Positions 54,678 to 61,820 of a stretch of 64,000 nucleotides of DNA are shown piece after piece. Position numbers and translations under genes: made by a program. Position 1 is the first letter of the stretch, and the number at the start of each line of letters is the position of its first letter. This DNA is from Deltaproteobacteria bacterium HGW-Deltaproteobacteria-2 (GTDB lineage: Bacteria; Desulfobacterota; Syntrophia; Syntrophales; Smithellaceae). Under the pieces are notes generated by a model. The model was not told where the DNA came from, ran no database searches, and saw only the letters and a list, made by a program, of their open reading frames with translations. Where the stretch lies: the NCBI GenBank assembly GCA_002840505.1, contig PHBC01000006.1, positions 62,001 through 126,000 of the forward strand, read 5' to 3'.

Positions 54678-55418
54678 CTACTTTATCTCCAATGCAGTTT
54701 TTAAAGACTTTTCAATATAATTGATATGCTCGATAGTCGCAATCCTGGCTGCTTCAGAATTATGTTTCTCTATGGCATCGCTAATTTCCCGTAATTGAGT
54801 TACAATATTCTTTGAAATTCCGGAAATAGTCGAAAGCCTCTCGCGGATGATTGGAAAGTATTCATGCAAAATGTCGGTCATAGTTTTACACAGATGAACA
54901 AATACGGTATTGCTGGTAGTATTGGCCAGCAGTTCAAAAAAATGGGTGTAGAGTATTATACCTTTTGGGGCAATGATAATTTTATTAAGGCCGACCTTCC
55001 GGGCTTCTTTGAATAGTTCTTTCATCTGTTTGATCTGTTCAAGAGGGGCATTTTTTGCTGCCAAGTAGGCAGCCTCGGCATCAATAATACGCCACACATA
55101 TAATAATTCCCACATGCTTTCCTGGCTAACAGAGAGATGATCTAGCAATGGGGTGCGTAGATCATCGAACATAGATTTTACAAACTTGCCTTTCCGGTCC
55201 TGAGATTCGATGTAACCGCGGGCTTCCAGCAGTTTCAGGCCCTCACGCAGGGATATGCGGCTGATGCCGAAGATTTTGGTCATTTCATGTTCACTGGGCA
55301 GTTTATCACCCGGCTTTAGTGCGCCTTTCGTGATAAGATCTATGATATGGTTGGTAACCCGACTGGGAATATCGGGCGCCTTCTCAATTTTTGACATGCC
55401 AAACGTCTTTTTACCCAT
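54678..55418 (-). CDS. GntR family regulator, FadR (FCD) subfamily
   Basis: A 246-residue ligand-responsive DNA-binding protein. The winged helix (about 18-85) contains LKPGDKLPSEHEMTKIFGISRISLREGLKLLEARGYIES, the classic GntR signature. The all-helical C-terminal domain (about 95-240) resembles FCD, with THFFELLA and a late His in ATIEHINYIEKSL as likely metal/ligand residues. Such proteins sense carboxylic acids or acyl-CoAs. It is divergent from the TRAP/X-succinate synthase genes, and the palindrome at 55908-55940 contains the FadR-subfamily consensus, so it is the likely regulator of that cluster. Confidence 0.88.
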   Translation of the reverse strand: MGKKTFGMSKIEKAPDIPSRVTNHIIDLITKGALKPGDKLPSEHEMTKIFGISRISLREGLKLLEARGYIESQDRKGKFVKSMFDDLRTPLLDHLSVSQESMWELLYVWRIIDAEAAYLAAKNAPLEQIKQMKELFKEARKVGLNKIIIAPKGIILYTHFFELLANTTSNTVFVHLCKTMTDILHEYFPIIRERLSTISGISKNIVTQLREISDAIEKHNSEAARIATIEHINYIEKSLKTALEIK

Positions 55419-55489
55419 GATACCTACACAATTGTTTTTAATAAAATATTTTTTCCAATTTTAGAGAATATATAAGAAATATCGTTTTT

Positions 55490-55508
55490 TATCAATAAAA
55501 TATTGATA
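55490..55508. promoter_or_regulatory. Inverted repeat upstream of the GntR gene
   Basis: TATCAATA-AAA-TATTGATA is a perfect 8-3-8 inverted repeat 72 bases upstream of the regulator start. It lacks the GT...AC core, and the area is very AT-rich, so an autoregulatory role is uncertain. Confidence 0.35.
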
Positions 55509-55685
55509 TATTTTGATTTCATAATTAATTTATCGTTAATTATGACTTGTCATTTGATATAGAGAGTAACCAATAATAGAAATACGAAGAGAGCAAGAAG
55601 GGAGGAAGTCTTTGTCTGCCCTCTTCGTACATGGATGCTCACTTTTTCGGGAAGCCTAAATTACTTACTACCACCTTCAGTTCCC

Positions 55686-55856
55686 TTAAGATTCTTTAAT
55701 CATCTGTGGCCGAGGAAATATTTCATTCCTGACCGCTCCCGATTCAGTTATGCACCATGGTCTGTCGCTGTTCCTAATGATAATATTCTGAAGTCTTTTG
55801 ACCTTTTCCTTTAACCTCTTAAAACTATTCAGTATCCGGCCATTAGAGGGTGTCAT
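55686..55856 (-). CDS. Possible small ORF, 56 residues, unknown
   Basis: A minus-strand frame from ATG 55856 encodes a basic then aromatic peptide (RILNSFKRLKEKVKRLQ, then NSDRPWCITESGAVRNEIF, ending MIKES). The composition looks protein-like, but there is no ribosome site and I recognise no family. It may be a remnant of a longer gene or chance. It lies between the GntR gene and the operator palindrome. The rest of 55419-55907 shows nothing else except the inverted repeat. Confidence 0.25.
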   Translation of the reverse strand: MTPSNGRILNSFKRLKEKVKRLQNIIIRNSDRPWCITESGAVRNEIFPRPQMIKES

Positions 55857-55907
55857 CCAAAGTCTTTATAAATTAACAGCAAAAAAATATAGCGCGGTTT
55901 AAATTTT

Positions 55908-55940
55908 TTATTGACATATTGTATTACAATATGTCAATAA
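55908..55940. promoter_or_regulatory. Perfect 33-bp operator-like palindrome (GntR/FadR type)
   Basis: TTATTGACATATTGT-ATT-ACAATATGTCAATAA: two perfect 15-base arms around three bases. The core TTGTATTACAA fits the t.GTa.tAC consensus of FadR-subfamily GntR regulators. TTGACA lies inside the left arm at 55911-55916, so an occupied site would cover a -35 box. No good -10 box at 17 bases was found. Confidence 0.75.
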
Positions 55941-56123
55941 CAACGAGCCAAAAATAAGTCAATTAAAATTTTCATTAATTTCTCGGTAGGGGACTGGTAC
56001 CAATTTACAAAGGTATCAATCTATAATCAGCTGAATTTGTTTAGTCAGACATTGATACATAGTGACATCAAGAATGAAGCAAATTTAGAGGGGATTAGCT
56101 ATTTTTTCAGTAAGGAGATTTTT

Positions 56124-56372
56124 ATGAAATCTAAAATGTTCGTTTGGCTTATATTTATCGAATTCATTGTGTTTTTCATTAGTTCTGCTTTTGCGCTTAC
56201 TTTCAGAGAAAAGGTAAAATATGTGAAGTTTTTAACGGGATCTAAAATAGAACTTACACCGCAGGAAAGAGAAAAATATGCGAAGGCTTTTATGGAATCA
56301 GCGAGCGGGCTTACATTGAAAATCTCATTTTTTGTTCAAAACATTTTTAAAAGGAGGTTTTATGAAATGTAA
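56124..56372 (+). pseudogene. Truncated duplicate of the TRAP binding-protein N-terminus
   Basis: From ATG 56124 (TAAGGAG upstream) an 82-residue frame gives a signal peptide (MKSKMFVWLIFIEFIVFFISSAFA) and one copy of the repeat LTFREKVKYVKFLTG...LTPQEREKYAKAFMESASG, closely matching the start of the next gene. After SGLT the similarity ends and the frame runs over the ribosome site and start of the full gene, stopping at 56372. It looks like a partial duplication or a deletion product, perhaps still expressed as a small exported peptide. Confidence 0.65.
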
Positions 56373-57693
56373 CAATCTTGTTAAGTTTCTCTGTCTGGGT
56401 TTAGTTGTGTTTTTTATCGGATCAACCTCTACATTTGCGCTTACGCTTCAGGAAAAGGCAAAATACGCGAGGTTTTTAACAGGATATACGAGCGAATTCA
56501 CGCCTCAAGAAAGAGAAAAGCTTGCAAAGGTTTTTATAGATTCCGCGACAGGACTTACACCACAAGAAAAGGCAAAATACGCGAAGTTTTTAGCAGGATC
56601 CACAAGCGATTTTACCCCTCAGGAAAGAGAAAAATATTCTAATGTTTTTATGGACGCCGCACTCGTAATTCCACCACAAGACAAGGCAAAATATGCAGAT
56701 ATACCCGGTGTTCAGAACTTAAAAAAAGTAAAACCAAACGGTGACTTTCTGTATGTCGTCAAGTTGGGCACATTGGCTCCGGAAGGAGTCGGTTGGGCTG
56801 CTTTAATCAAGCAAATAATTAATCCCGGAATATTAAAGGTGACAAGTGGACTGATATATTTGAACTGGTATTACGGCGGTACAATGGGTGATGACCAGGA
56901 TATATTAGCCAAGATGCGCAACGGACAGTTGCAGGGAGGCGGTTTTTCCGGACAGGGAATGTTAATGGCTTGTCCGGAAATGGCTTTGATAGAATTACCG
57001 TTCATGTTCGAAAGTTACGATGAAGTGGAATATGTTTATTCCAAGCTAAGACCGCGCATCAGTCAGTGGTTTGAAAAGCATGGATATCATCTTGTTCTAC
57101 TGGCGGAGCAGGATTTTGATCAAGTTTATTCCACTAAATATCCAATCAGGACATCCGATGACTTTAAAAACAGCCGTTTTTTAACATGGTATGGATCTCT
57201 GGAAGAAAGGGTTTTAAAAGCTGTAGGCGCGAGTCCTTTACCTATTCGCGTTCCTGAAGTGGCCGCTTCCATCCGCACAGGTGTATGCGATGCCTTCATC
57301 AGTCCTAGCATATGGGCAGTCGGAACACAGATGTATACCGTTATGAAATATCTAAATCCCATGCATATACGTTATTCGCCGGCCGGCGGTGTGATAACGA
57401 TGCAAACATGGAATCTGTTACCTAAGGAAGCTCAAATTGCTATCGATTATTATGTAACGTCAATAGAGAAAGACTTCAGACAGCAAGTGCGTGAAAGCAA
57501 TGAAAAATGTTTGAAAGCGATGTATAAATACGGAATGAAAGAAGTTAAGCTGACACCTGCAGAACTTAATCTTCTGAAAAAGAGACTCATGCCGCTGTGG
57601 GATGAATTAGCCGAAAAGGGATATTATACCAAAGCTGAATTAGCTGAAGTTAAAGCACTATTGGCAGAGTATCGAGCTAAAAATAAAAAATAA
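56362..57693 (+). CDS. TRAP-type transporter substrate-binding protein (DctP family) with N-terminal repeats
   Basis: Periplasmic solute receptor for carboxylate-type ligands. ATG 56362 follows AAAGGAGG and begins a signal peptide (MKCNNLVKFLCLGLVVFFIGSTSTFA); the mature start has two and a half copies of a roughly 38-residue repeat (LTLQEKAKYARFLTG... / LTPQEKAKYAKFLAG... / IPPQDKAKYAD). The DctP domain starts near residue 120 with FLYVVKLGTLAPEGVGWA, then YYGGTMGDDQDILAKMRNGQLQGGGFSG and the conserved ligand region near SPSIWAVGT. The DctQ and DctM membrane subunits are not in the window. The repeats are not part of the usual family fold. Position just after the operator and before the synthase genes suggests uptake or sensing of a related acid. 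Confidence 0.85.
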   Translation: MKCNNLVKFLCLGLVVFFIGSTSTFALTLQEKAKYARFLTGYTSEFTPQEREKLAKVFIDSATGLTPQEKAKYAKFLAGSTSDFTPQEREKYSNVFMDAALVIPPQDKAKYADIPGVQNLKKVKPNGDFLYVVKLGTLAPEGVGWAALIKQIINPGILKVTSGLIYLNWYYGGTMGDDQDILAKMRNGQLQGGGFSGQGMLMACPEMALIELPFMFESYDEVEYVYSKLRPRISQWFEKHGYHLVLLAEQDFDQVYSTKYPIRTSDDFKNSRFLTWYGSLEERVLKAVGASPLPIRVPEVAASIRTGVCDAFISPSIWAVGTQMYTVMKYLNPMHIRYSPAGGVITMQTWNLLPKEAQIAIDYYVTSIEKDFRQQVRESNEKCLKAMYKYGMKEVKLTPAELNLLKKRLMPLWDELAEKGYYTKAELAEVKALLAEYRAKNKK

Positions 57694-57928
57694 ATGATTT
57701 GTTTAGTGAATATTGGTTTAGGAAAAGCATGACACGGAAATTTTGAAGCGGGCATGTCTCAATTAAAGAGATAAGAAAGCAAAATGAAATATAAAAAACA
57801 TCGTGTGTATTAGAGGCGCCGGTTGAAGGGCTGCACGCGATGCATAACCATAAAAATATAAAAAAACAGATAAAAGAAATAATTTAAAACAAGAAGTAAA
57901 AATTAAACAATAGGAGGAGGTGATATTA

Positions 57929-58093
57929 ATGCCGTTGTGCAAGGAGTGTAAAAAGTTCTTCCCCCTAAAGGAAGATCCGAACAAGGGGGATTGTGTTCAA
58001 AGGGTGGTTGATCCGAGACAGGCCTACTACAAAGCGAAACCGGTGGGAGCAAATATGGACGCAAGTTCGTGCTCTTCATTTGAAAAAAAATAA
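57929..58093 (+). CDS. X-succinate synthase gamma-type Fe-S subunit (BssC-like)
   Basis: A 54-residue protein following an excellent ribosome site (AGGAGGAGGTGAT). It resembles the small gamma subunits of benzylsuccinate and alkylsuccinate synthases: CKECKKFFPLKEDPNKGDC with Cys4, Cys7 and Cys22, then KPV and a last Cys48 before SSFEKK. In the family these four cysteines hold an Fe-S cluster and the subunit packs against the catalytic chain. It is the first gene of the synthase part of the cluster, as in bssC-bssA-bssB. Confidence 0.8.
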   Translation: MPLCKECKKFFPLKEDPNKGDCVQRVVDPRQAYYKAKPVGANMDASSCSSFEKK

Positions 58094-58169
58094 AAACAGA
58101 TCATTTGCTTACCCTTATTAAAAGGGAAGTCAGCTGAAAAGCCAAAAGGTTAAGAAGGGAGGAAGTTGT

Positions 58170-58541
58170 ATGGCACAAGATGATAAATGGAAACAGGCTT
58201 TAGCCGGGACTTTGTCAACAGGCGCTCATAGAGTGACAGGCGTGGAGGATCGGGAAAAAGTACCGGAAAAAAGTTGTGGGTTATGTAAGAATTTTTCTGA
58301 GATTTCTTTTTCGTCGGATGGCCGGGGGACTTGCCGGATACTTAAAGCAGGTTCGGATATTAGCATAGAGAAACCTGTTTACGTTTTGGAGGGTGATGTA
58401 CCATTGGCTTTAAGATTTAACACGGACGGTGTGCGTTGTGAAAAGTTTGAAAGGATGGAACTTATCGATACAGATGGTTCGGAGTGTGCGGACCCGGCTT
58501 ATCGTCGATCACAGCGTCAGATGGAAAAGATTGTGAAGTGA
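58170..58541 (+). CDS. Second gamma-like small Cys-rich subunit
   Basis: A 123-residue protein with GAAGGGAGG upstream. An N-terminal extension (1-34) leads to CGLCKNFSE (Cys36, Cys39), GRGTC (Cys55), an EKPVYVLEGD segment and CEKFER (Cys90), followed by a polar tail. The layout CxxC-F...G.C...KP...C..F equals that of the 54-residue subunit, enlarged at both ends. It is probably a second Fe-S subunit of the same enzyme; the extra small subunit MasB of methylalkylsuccinate synthase is a possible analogue. Role inferred from layout and position. Confidence 0.7.
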   Translation: MAQDDKWKQALAGTLSTGAHRVTGVEDREKVPEKSCGLCKNFSEISFSSDGRGTCRILKAGSDISIEKPVYVLEGDVPLALRFNTDGVRCEKFERMELIDTDGSECADPAYRRSQRQMEKIVK

Positions 58542-58560
58542 GAAACAAAGAACTGAGAAA

Positions 58561-58698
58561 ATGAGGAGAATGTAAGAGTTCTTCCCGTTAGAGGATGATA
58601 ATCTGAATCGCAGTAGCGTGTACAAACGGGTAATGGATACAAAGCAGGCCTATTACAGAGAAGAGATGAATGATGAGCTATTGACCCAAAAAAATTAA
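58561..58698 (+). pseudogene. Frameshifted remnant of a third gamma-subunit gene
   Basis: Just before the catalytic gene a frame reads EFFPLEDDNLNRSSVYKRVMD then TKQAYYREEMNDE up to TAA at 58698, clearly related to the 54-residue subunit (FFPLKEDPN...RVVDPRQAYYKA). At the DNA level TGTAAGAGTTCTTCCC matches TGTAAAAAGTTCTTCCC with one base missing, which turns the second Cys codon out of frame and creates a TAA in the opening. All four cysteines are lost in the readable frame. A decayed tandem duplicate is the simplest explanation. Confidence 0.75.
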
Positions 58699-58735
58699 AG
58701 TAAACTATCAAAGAGATAACAATGGAGGGTATATT

Positions 58736-61237
58736 ATGGCAGAGGCAGCAGTAAACATTAAAGAACTGGAAAAAAATCAAGAATGGTGGCGCGTGGCAGA
58801 GCAAAAACGGTCTAAACGCCTGGATTACCTGCGAAAAGCTGTATGGAAGAAAGGGGCCGTCGGCGGATTATATGCGCCCGGCATAAAAGTTGACCTGGAA
58901 AGAGTAGGACTTTTTACCGACGGCTATTTTGCCAATCTGAATGATCCGGGAATGGTACGCCATGCCAAGGCGCTGGCCAATGTACTGGATAACATCACTA
59001 TTTTTATCACCGACCAGGCACAGTTGGTGGGGTATGTGGGAAGCGCTCCTCATAACATCCCTTGGCTGATCGAAGGTGGCTCCATATTGAACGAAGAAGT
59101 TTATAACGAACAGGGTGTTGCACCTGAGCCCGAGGCAGAATCGCTGAAAAAGATTGCGGAATTGATCGACAAGTGGAACGGATATAGTGTTCAGGACAGG
59201 TTTATACCTTATGTTCTCTCATTTGCCGCGGAAGAGGGCGTCAAACTATTAAGCGGCGCTGTGGGTTGGGGACTTCCTATTTCCATTTCCGGTTACAACG
59301 GCAAGGATTACGAATACATTCTGACAGCCAAACGGGGGTTTGAGGACATCATTGCAGAGATTGACCGCAGACAGGAAGAAATGAAAGATAAAGCAAGATC
59401 AAAAGCCGGTCCGGAATATCTCCATGTGGGTCCCCGAATGATGAATTGGGAAGGCATGAAGATAGCGCTGCAGGCTGTCATCCGGTACGCCAACCGGTAT
59501 GCGAGACTGGCAAAGATTGTTGCAGAGAACTACGAAGCCAATCCGAAGCGCAGGGAAGAGCTTCTGCGAATTGCGGAAACCTGCGAACGGGTGCCCGCGA
59601 AGCCTCAGCGCAATTTACAGGAATCTCTCCAGTTCGACCACTTCCTGCAGGTCGTGGAGCGGTTTGAATCGGGTGGCGGCGCCTGGCCATCCCGTCCGGA
59701 CTATTATCATGGTCCGTGGTATGACAAAGATGTCAATATAGACAAACGATTGACCAGGGAAGAGGCGCTTGATCTTGTGGGTGAGTTCATGATTCGCGCC
59801 CATGAAGTAGGAGGGTTTTTCCCTCGCTGGACTCGCGAAGGTCTCCAGGGAATTACAGGAACCTGGGTCTGGACATTGGGTGGTGTAAAACAGGACGGGA
59901 CCGATGCCTGCAATGATTTGACCGTTGCATTTCTTCAGGCGGCGCGTCTTGTCCGCGTGTCCAACCCGACTTTTGCCTTCCGCTGGCATCCACAGGTAAA
60001 AGACGAGGTAATGCGGGAATGTTTTGAATGCATCCGTCAGGGTCTGGGATATCCCTCTATGCGGAACGATCCGGTTCTGATAACCAATGTGATGCATTGG
60101 CACGGTCATCCCATCGAGGAGGCAAGAACCTGGGTTCATCAGGCCTGTATGTCCCCCTGTCCTACTACAAAGCATGGTTTCCAGCCCATGCGCATGGCCT
60201 CGGCAACGGCCAATATGGCGAAGGTTGTTGAATATGCCTTATTCAACGGCTACGATCCGATTGTCAATATGCAGATGGGGCCTCAAACGGGTGACGCGCG
60301 GAAATTCAAGAGCTTTGATGAGCTTTACAACGCCTGGGCAGAGCAGCTCAAGTGGCTTATGAATCTGCTGACCATGTCCGTCAATTTCGGTCGTGTTATG
60401 TCGCCCGAGATGTGTCCGCGATCGTTTCTATCGTCGATTTCCGAGCGCTGTGTTGAAAGCGGTCAGGATGCAGCTTCCCCGGAAGGTGATCGCGGCAATT
60501 CCTGGATTACAGCGTTCACCTGGGTGGAAAACATCGACAGTCTCGCCGCGGTGAAAAAGCTGGTTTTTGATGACAAGAAATACACCATGGATCAGTTAAT
60601 CACTGCCCTGGAAGCTAATTGGAACGGCTTCGAGGAAATGCGTCTGGATTTCGTGAAAAACGCACCCAAATGGGGAAACGATGATGATTACGTAGATGAT
60701 ATTATGGTGAAATGCTTAAGAGAGGCCGCTGCATTCTCCAAAGTAATCAAAGACCCATCCGGAAATAACTGGCCGATATTGCCGGAAAACGTCAGCGGCA
60801 ATATTCACTATGCCAACATCGTGCGTGCGTTACCCAACGGCAGACGACTTGGTGATGCCCTGTATGATGGCGGCATTTCTCCCGGACCGGGATTGGATAA
60901 GAAGGGGCCGACAGCAGTGCTGAAGTCCTGCGGAAAAATCAATCACATAACGGATGGACGCGCGTTCTTGCTGAACCAGCGGTTATCGCCGACGCAGTTA
61001 TCCGGAGAGAAGGGCTATCAATTATGGAGGTCCTATATGCATACCTGGGCAGATCTTGGATTGGACCACATTCAATTCAACGTGATCGACGATACAACAC
61101 TGCGATCAGCCCAGAGGGAGCCTGAAAAATATCAGGAAGTTATTGTTCGTGTTGCCGGATACAGTGCGCATTTTGTGGACATCAGCCGCAAGACGCAGGA
61201 CAACATCATCCAGCGTACAGTTCAGGGAATTGGTTAG
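58736..61237 (+). CDS. Glycyl-radical X-succinate synthase catalytic subunit (alkyl-/benzylsuccinate synthase type)
   Basis: Adds a hydrocarbon or related C-H compound to fumarate by a radical mechanism. The 833 residues form the PFL-like barrel and a C-terminal radical domain, RVAGYSAHFVD, with the radical site at Gly808. The active-site block CMSPCPTTKHGFQPMR gives Cys471 and, 15 residues later, Arg486; in Thauera BssA the catalytic Cys493 and fumarate-binding Arg508 have the same spacing. HPAD-type decarboxylases do not have this block. Length is close to alkylsuccinate synthase AssA, and the genomic type suggests an alkane-type enzyme, but toluene-, cresol- or methylnaphthalene-type substrates are not excluded. 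GGAGGG precedes the ATG. The activating radical-SAM enzyme is not in the window. Confidence 0.88.
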   Translation: MAEAAVNIKELEKNQEWWRVAEQKRSKRLDYLRKAVWKKGAVGGLYAPGIKVDLERVGLFTDGYFANLNDPGMVRHAKALANVLDNITIFITDQAQLVGYVGSAPHNIPWLIEGGSILNEEVYNEQGVAPEPEAESLKKIAELIDKWNGYSVQDRFIPYVLSFAAEEGVKLLSGAVGWGLPISISGYNGKDYEYILTAKRGFEDIIAEIDRRQEEMKDKARSKAGPEYLHVGPRMMNWEGMKIALQAVIRYANRYARLAKIVAENYEANPKRREELLRIAETCERVPAKPQRNLQESLQFDHFLQVVERFESGGGAWPSRPDYYHGPWYDKDVNIDKRLTREEALDLVGEFMIRAHEVGGFFPRWTREGLQGITGTWVWTLGGVKQDGTDACNDLTVAFLQAARLVRVSNPTFAFRWHPQVKDEVMRECFECIRQGLGYPSMRNDPVLITNVMHWHGHPIEEARTWVHQACMSPCPTTKHGFQPMRMASATANMAKVVEYALFNGYDPIVNMQMGPQTGDARKFKSFDELYNAWAEQLKWLMNLLTMSVNFGRVMSPEMCPRSFLSSISERCVESGQDAASPEGDRGNSWITAFTWVENIDSLAAVKKLVFDDKKYTMDQLITALEANWNGFEEMRLDFVKNAPKWGNDDDYVDDIMVKCLREAAAFSKVIKDPSGNNWPILPENVSGNIHYANIVRALPNGRRLGDALYDGGISPGPGLDKKGPTAVLKSCGKINHITDGRAFLLNQRLSPTQLSGEKGYQLWRSYMHTWADLGLDHIQFNVIDDTTLRSAQREPEKYQEVIVRVAGYSAHFVDISRKTQDNIIQRTVQGIG

Positions 61238-61252
61238 AATTCTCGGAAAGTG

Positions 61253-61289
61253 GGTGGGGGGATTGTCAATGATGGGCAATCCCCCCACC
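61253..61289 (+). promoter_or_regulatory. Strong intercistronic hairpin between catalytic and beta-like genes
   Basis: GGTGGGGGGATTG and CAATCCCCCCACC form a perfect 13-bp stem with an 11-base loop, 16 bases after the catalytic stop. No T-run follows, so it is not a typical terminator. It could protect the upstream message from 3' exonucleases and lower expression of the small downstream gene. Confidence 0.7.
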
Positions 61290-61352
61290 ATCTGACTGAA
61301 ATAAAAACAAGAAGAGGGGATACAATCCACGGACACAAAGGAGAAAGAGAAT

Positions 61353-61574
61353 ATGAAATGCGTAGAGTGTAATTTCGATGGCCCTAACGATAAATTCCGT
61401 TATTTGTACAATGCCCGGATTGATTCATCGCTTACGTTAAGGCAGTGTCCCAACTGCCAGGTATGGCTGGCAGTGGATGAACTGACTGGCGCTATTAAAC
61501 AGAAAGTCGGTTTGGGCGAGGCACCTTGGGGCAAATCAGCCGGCATCGAGGGTTTGGCAACAGATAACGTGTGA
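61353..61574 (+). CDS. X-succinate synthase beta-type small subunit (BssB-like)
   Basis: A 73-residue protein with two CxxC pairs (Cys3/Cys6 in MKCVECNF and Cys32/Cys35 in LRQCPNCQVW), suited to an Fe-S cluster or zinc. Size, cysteine pattern and position directly after the catalytic gene match BssB, whose role is to close the active site and control substrate entry. AAAGGAGAAAG precedes the ATG. Sequence similarity beyond the cysteines is too short to be decisive. Confidence 0.68.
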   Translation: MKCVECNFDGPNDKFRYLYNARIDSSLTLRQCPNCQVWLAVDELTGAIKQKVGLGEAPWGKSAGIEGLATDNV

Positions 61575-61611
61575 CAAAACACAACAAGCAGAGATAATAT
61601 TGGTGATGGAC

Positions 61612-61648
61612 TTATGCCGATGTTTAGCATTGCTAAACATCGGCATAA
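61612..61648. terminator. Perfect 37-base inverted repeat after the synthase cluster
   Basis: TTATGCCGATGTTTAGCA-T-TGCTAAACATCGGCATAA: 18-base perfect arms around one base, 37 bases after the beta-like stop. No T-run follows on either strand, so it may act as a bidirectional RNA end-protecting hairpin between convergent genes, or be a protein-binding site. It is not repeated elsewhere in the window as far as I saw. Confidence 0.5.
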
Positions 61649-61820
61649 TGAAAGGTGGAGTGGGTAAAGTAGTTAACAACATAAATTAACATGCTTTTTT
61701 TATCATGATTTATGGATTCCCGCCTTCGTACCCGAATAACCTAATAAACTAAAGATTACGCGAGGTCATTGCGGCGTCATCTGGGACGGGAATGATAGAA
61801 AAATAAATAAGTTCTAAAAA

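Noticed and set aside
59615-60175. 186-codon minus-strand frame opposite the X-succinate synthase gene
   Set aside because: Antisense shadow of the catalytic region around the active-site Cys; no start signal.
58736-61237. Pyruvate formate-lyase, glycerol dehydratase or 4-hydroxyphenylacetate decarboxylase
   Set aside because: The active-site block CMSPCPTTKHG...R and the small Cys-rich partners fit X-succinate synthases; PFL has an adjacent Cys-Cys pair, and the decarboxylase motif differs.
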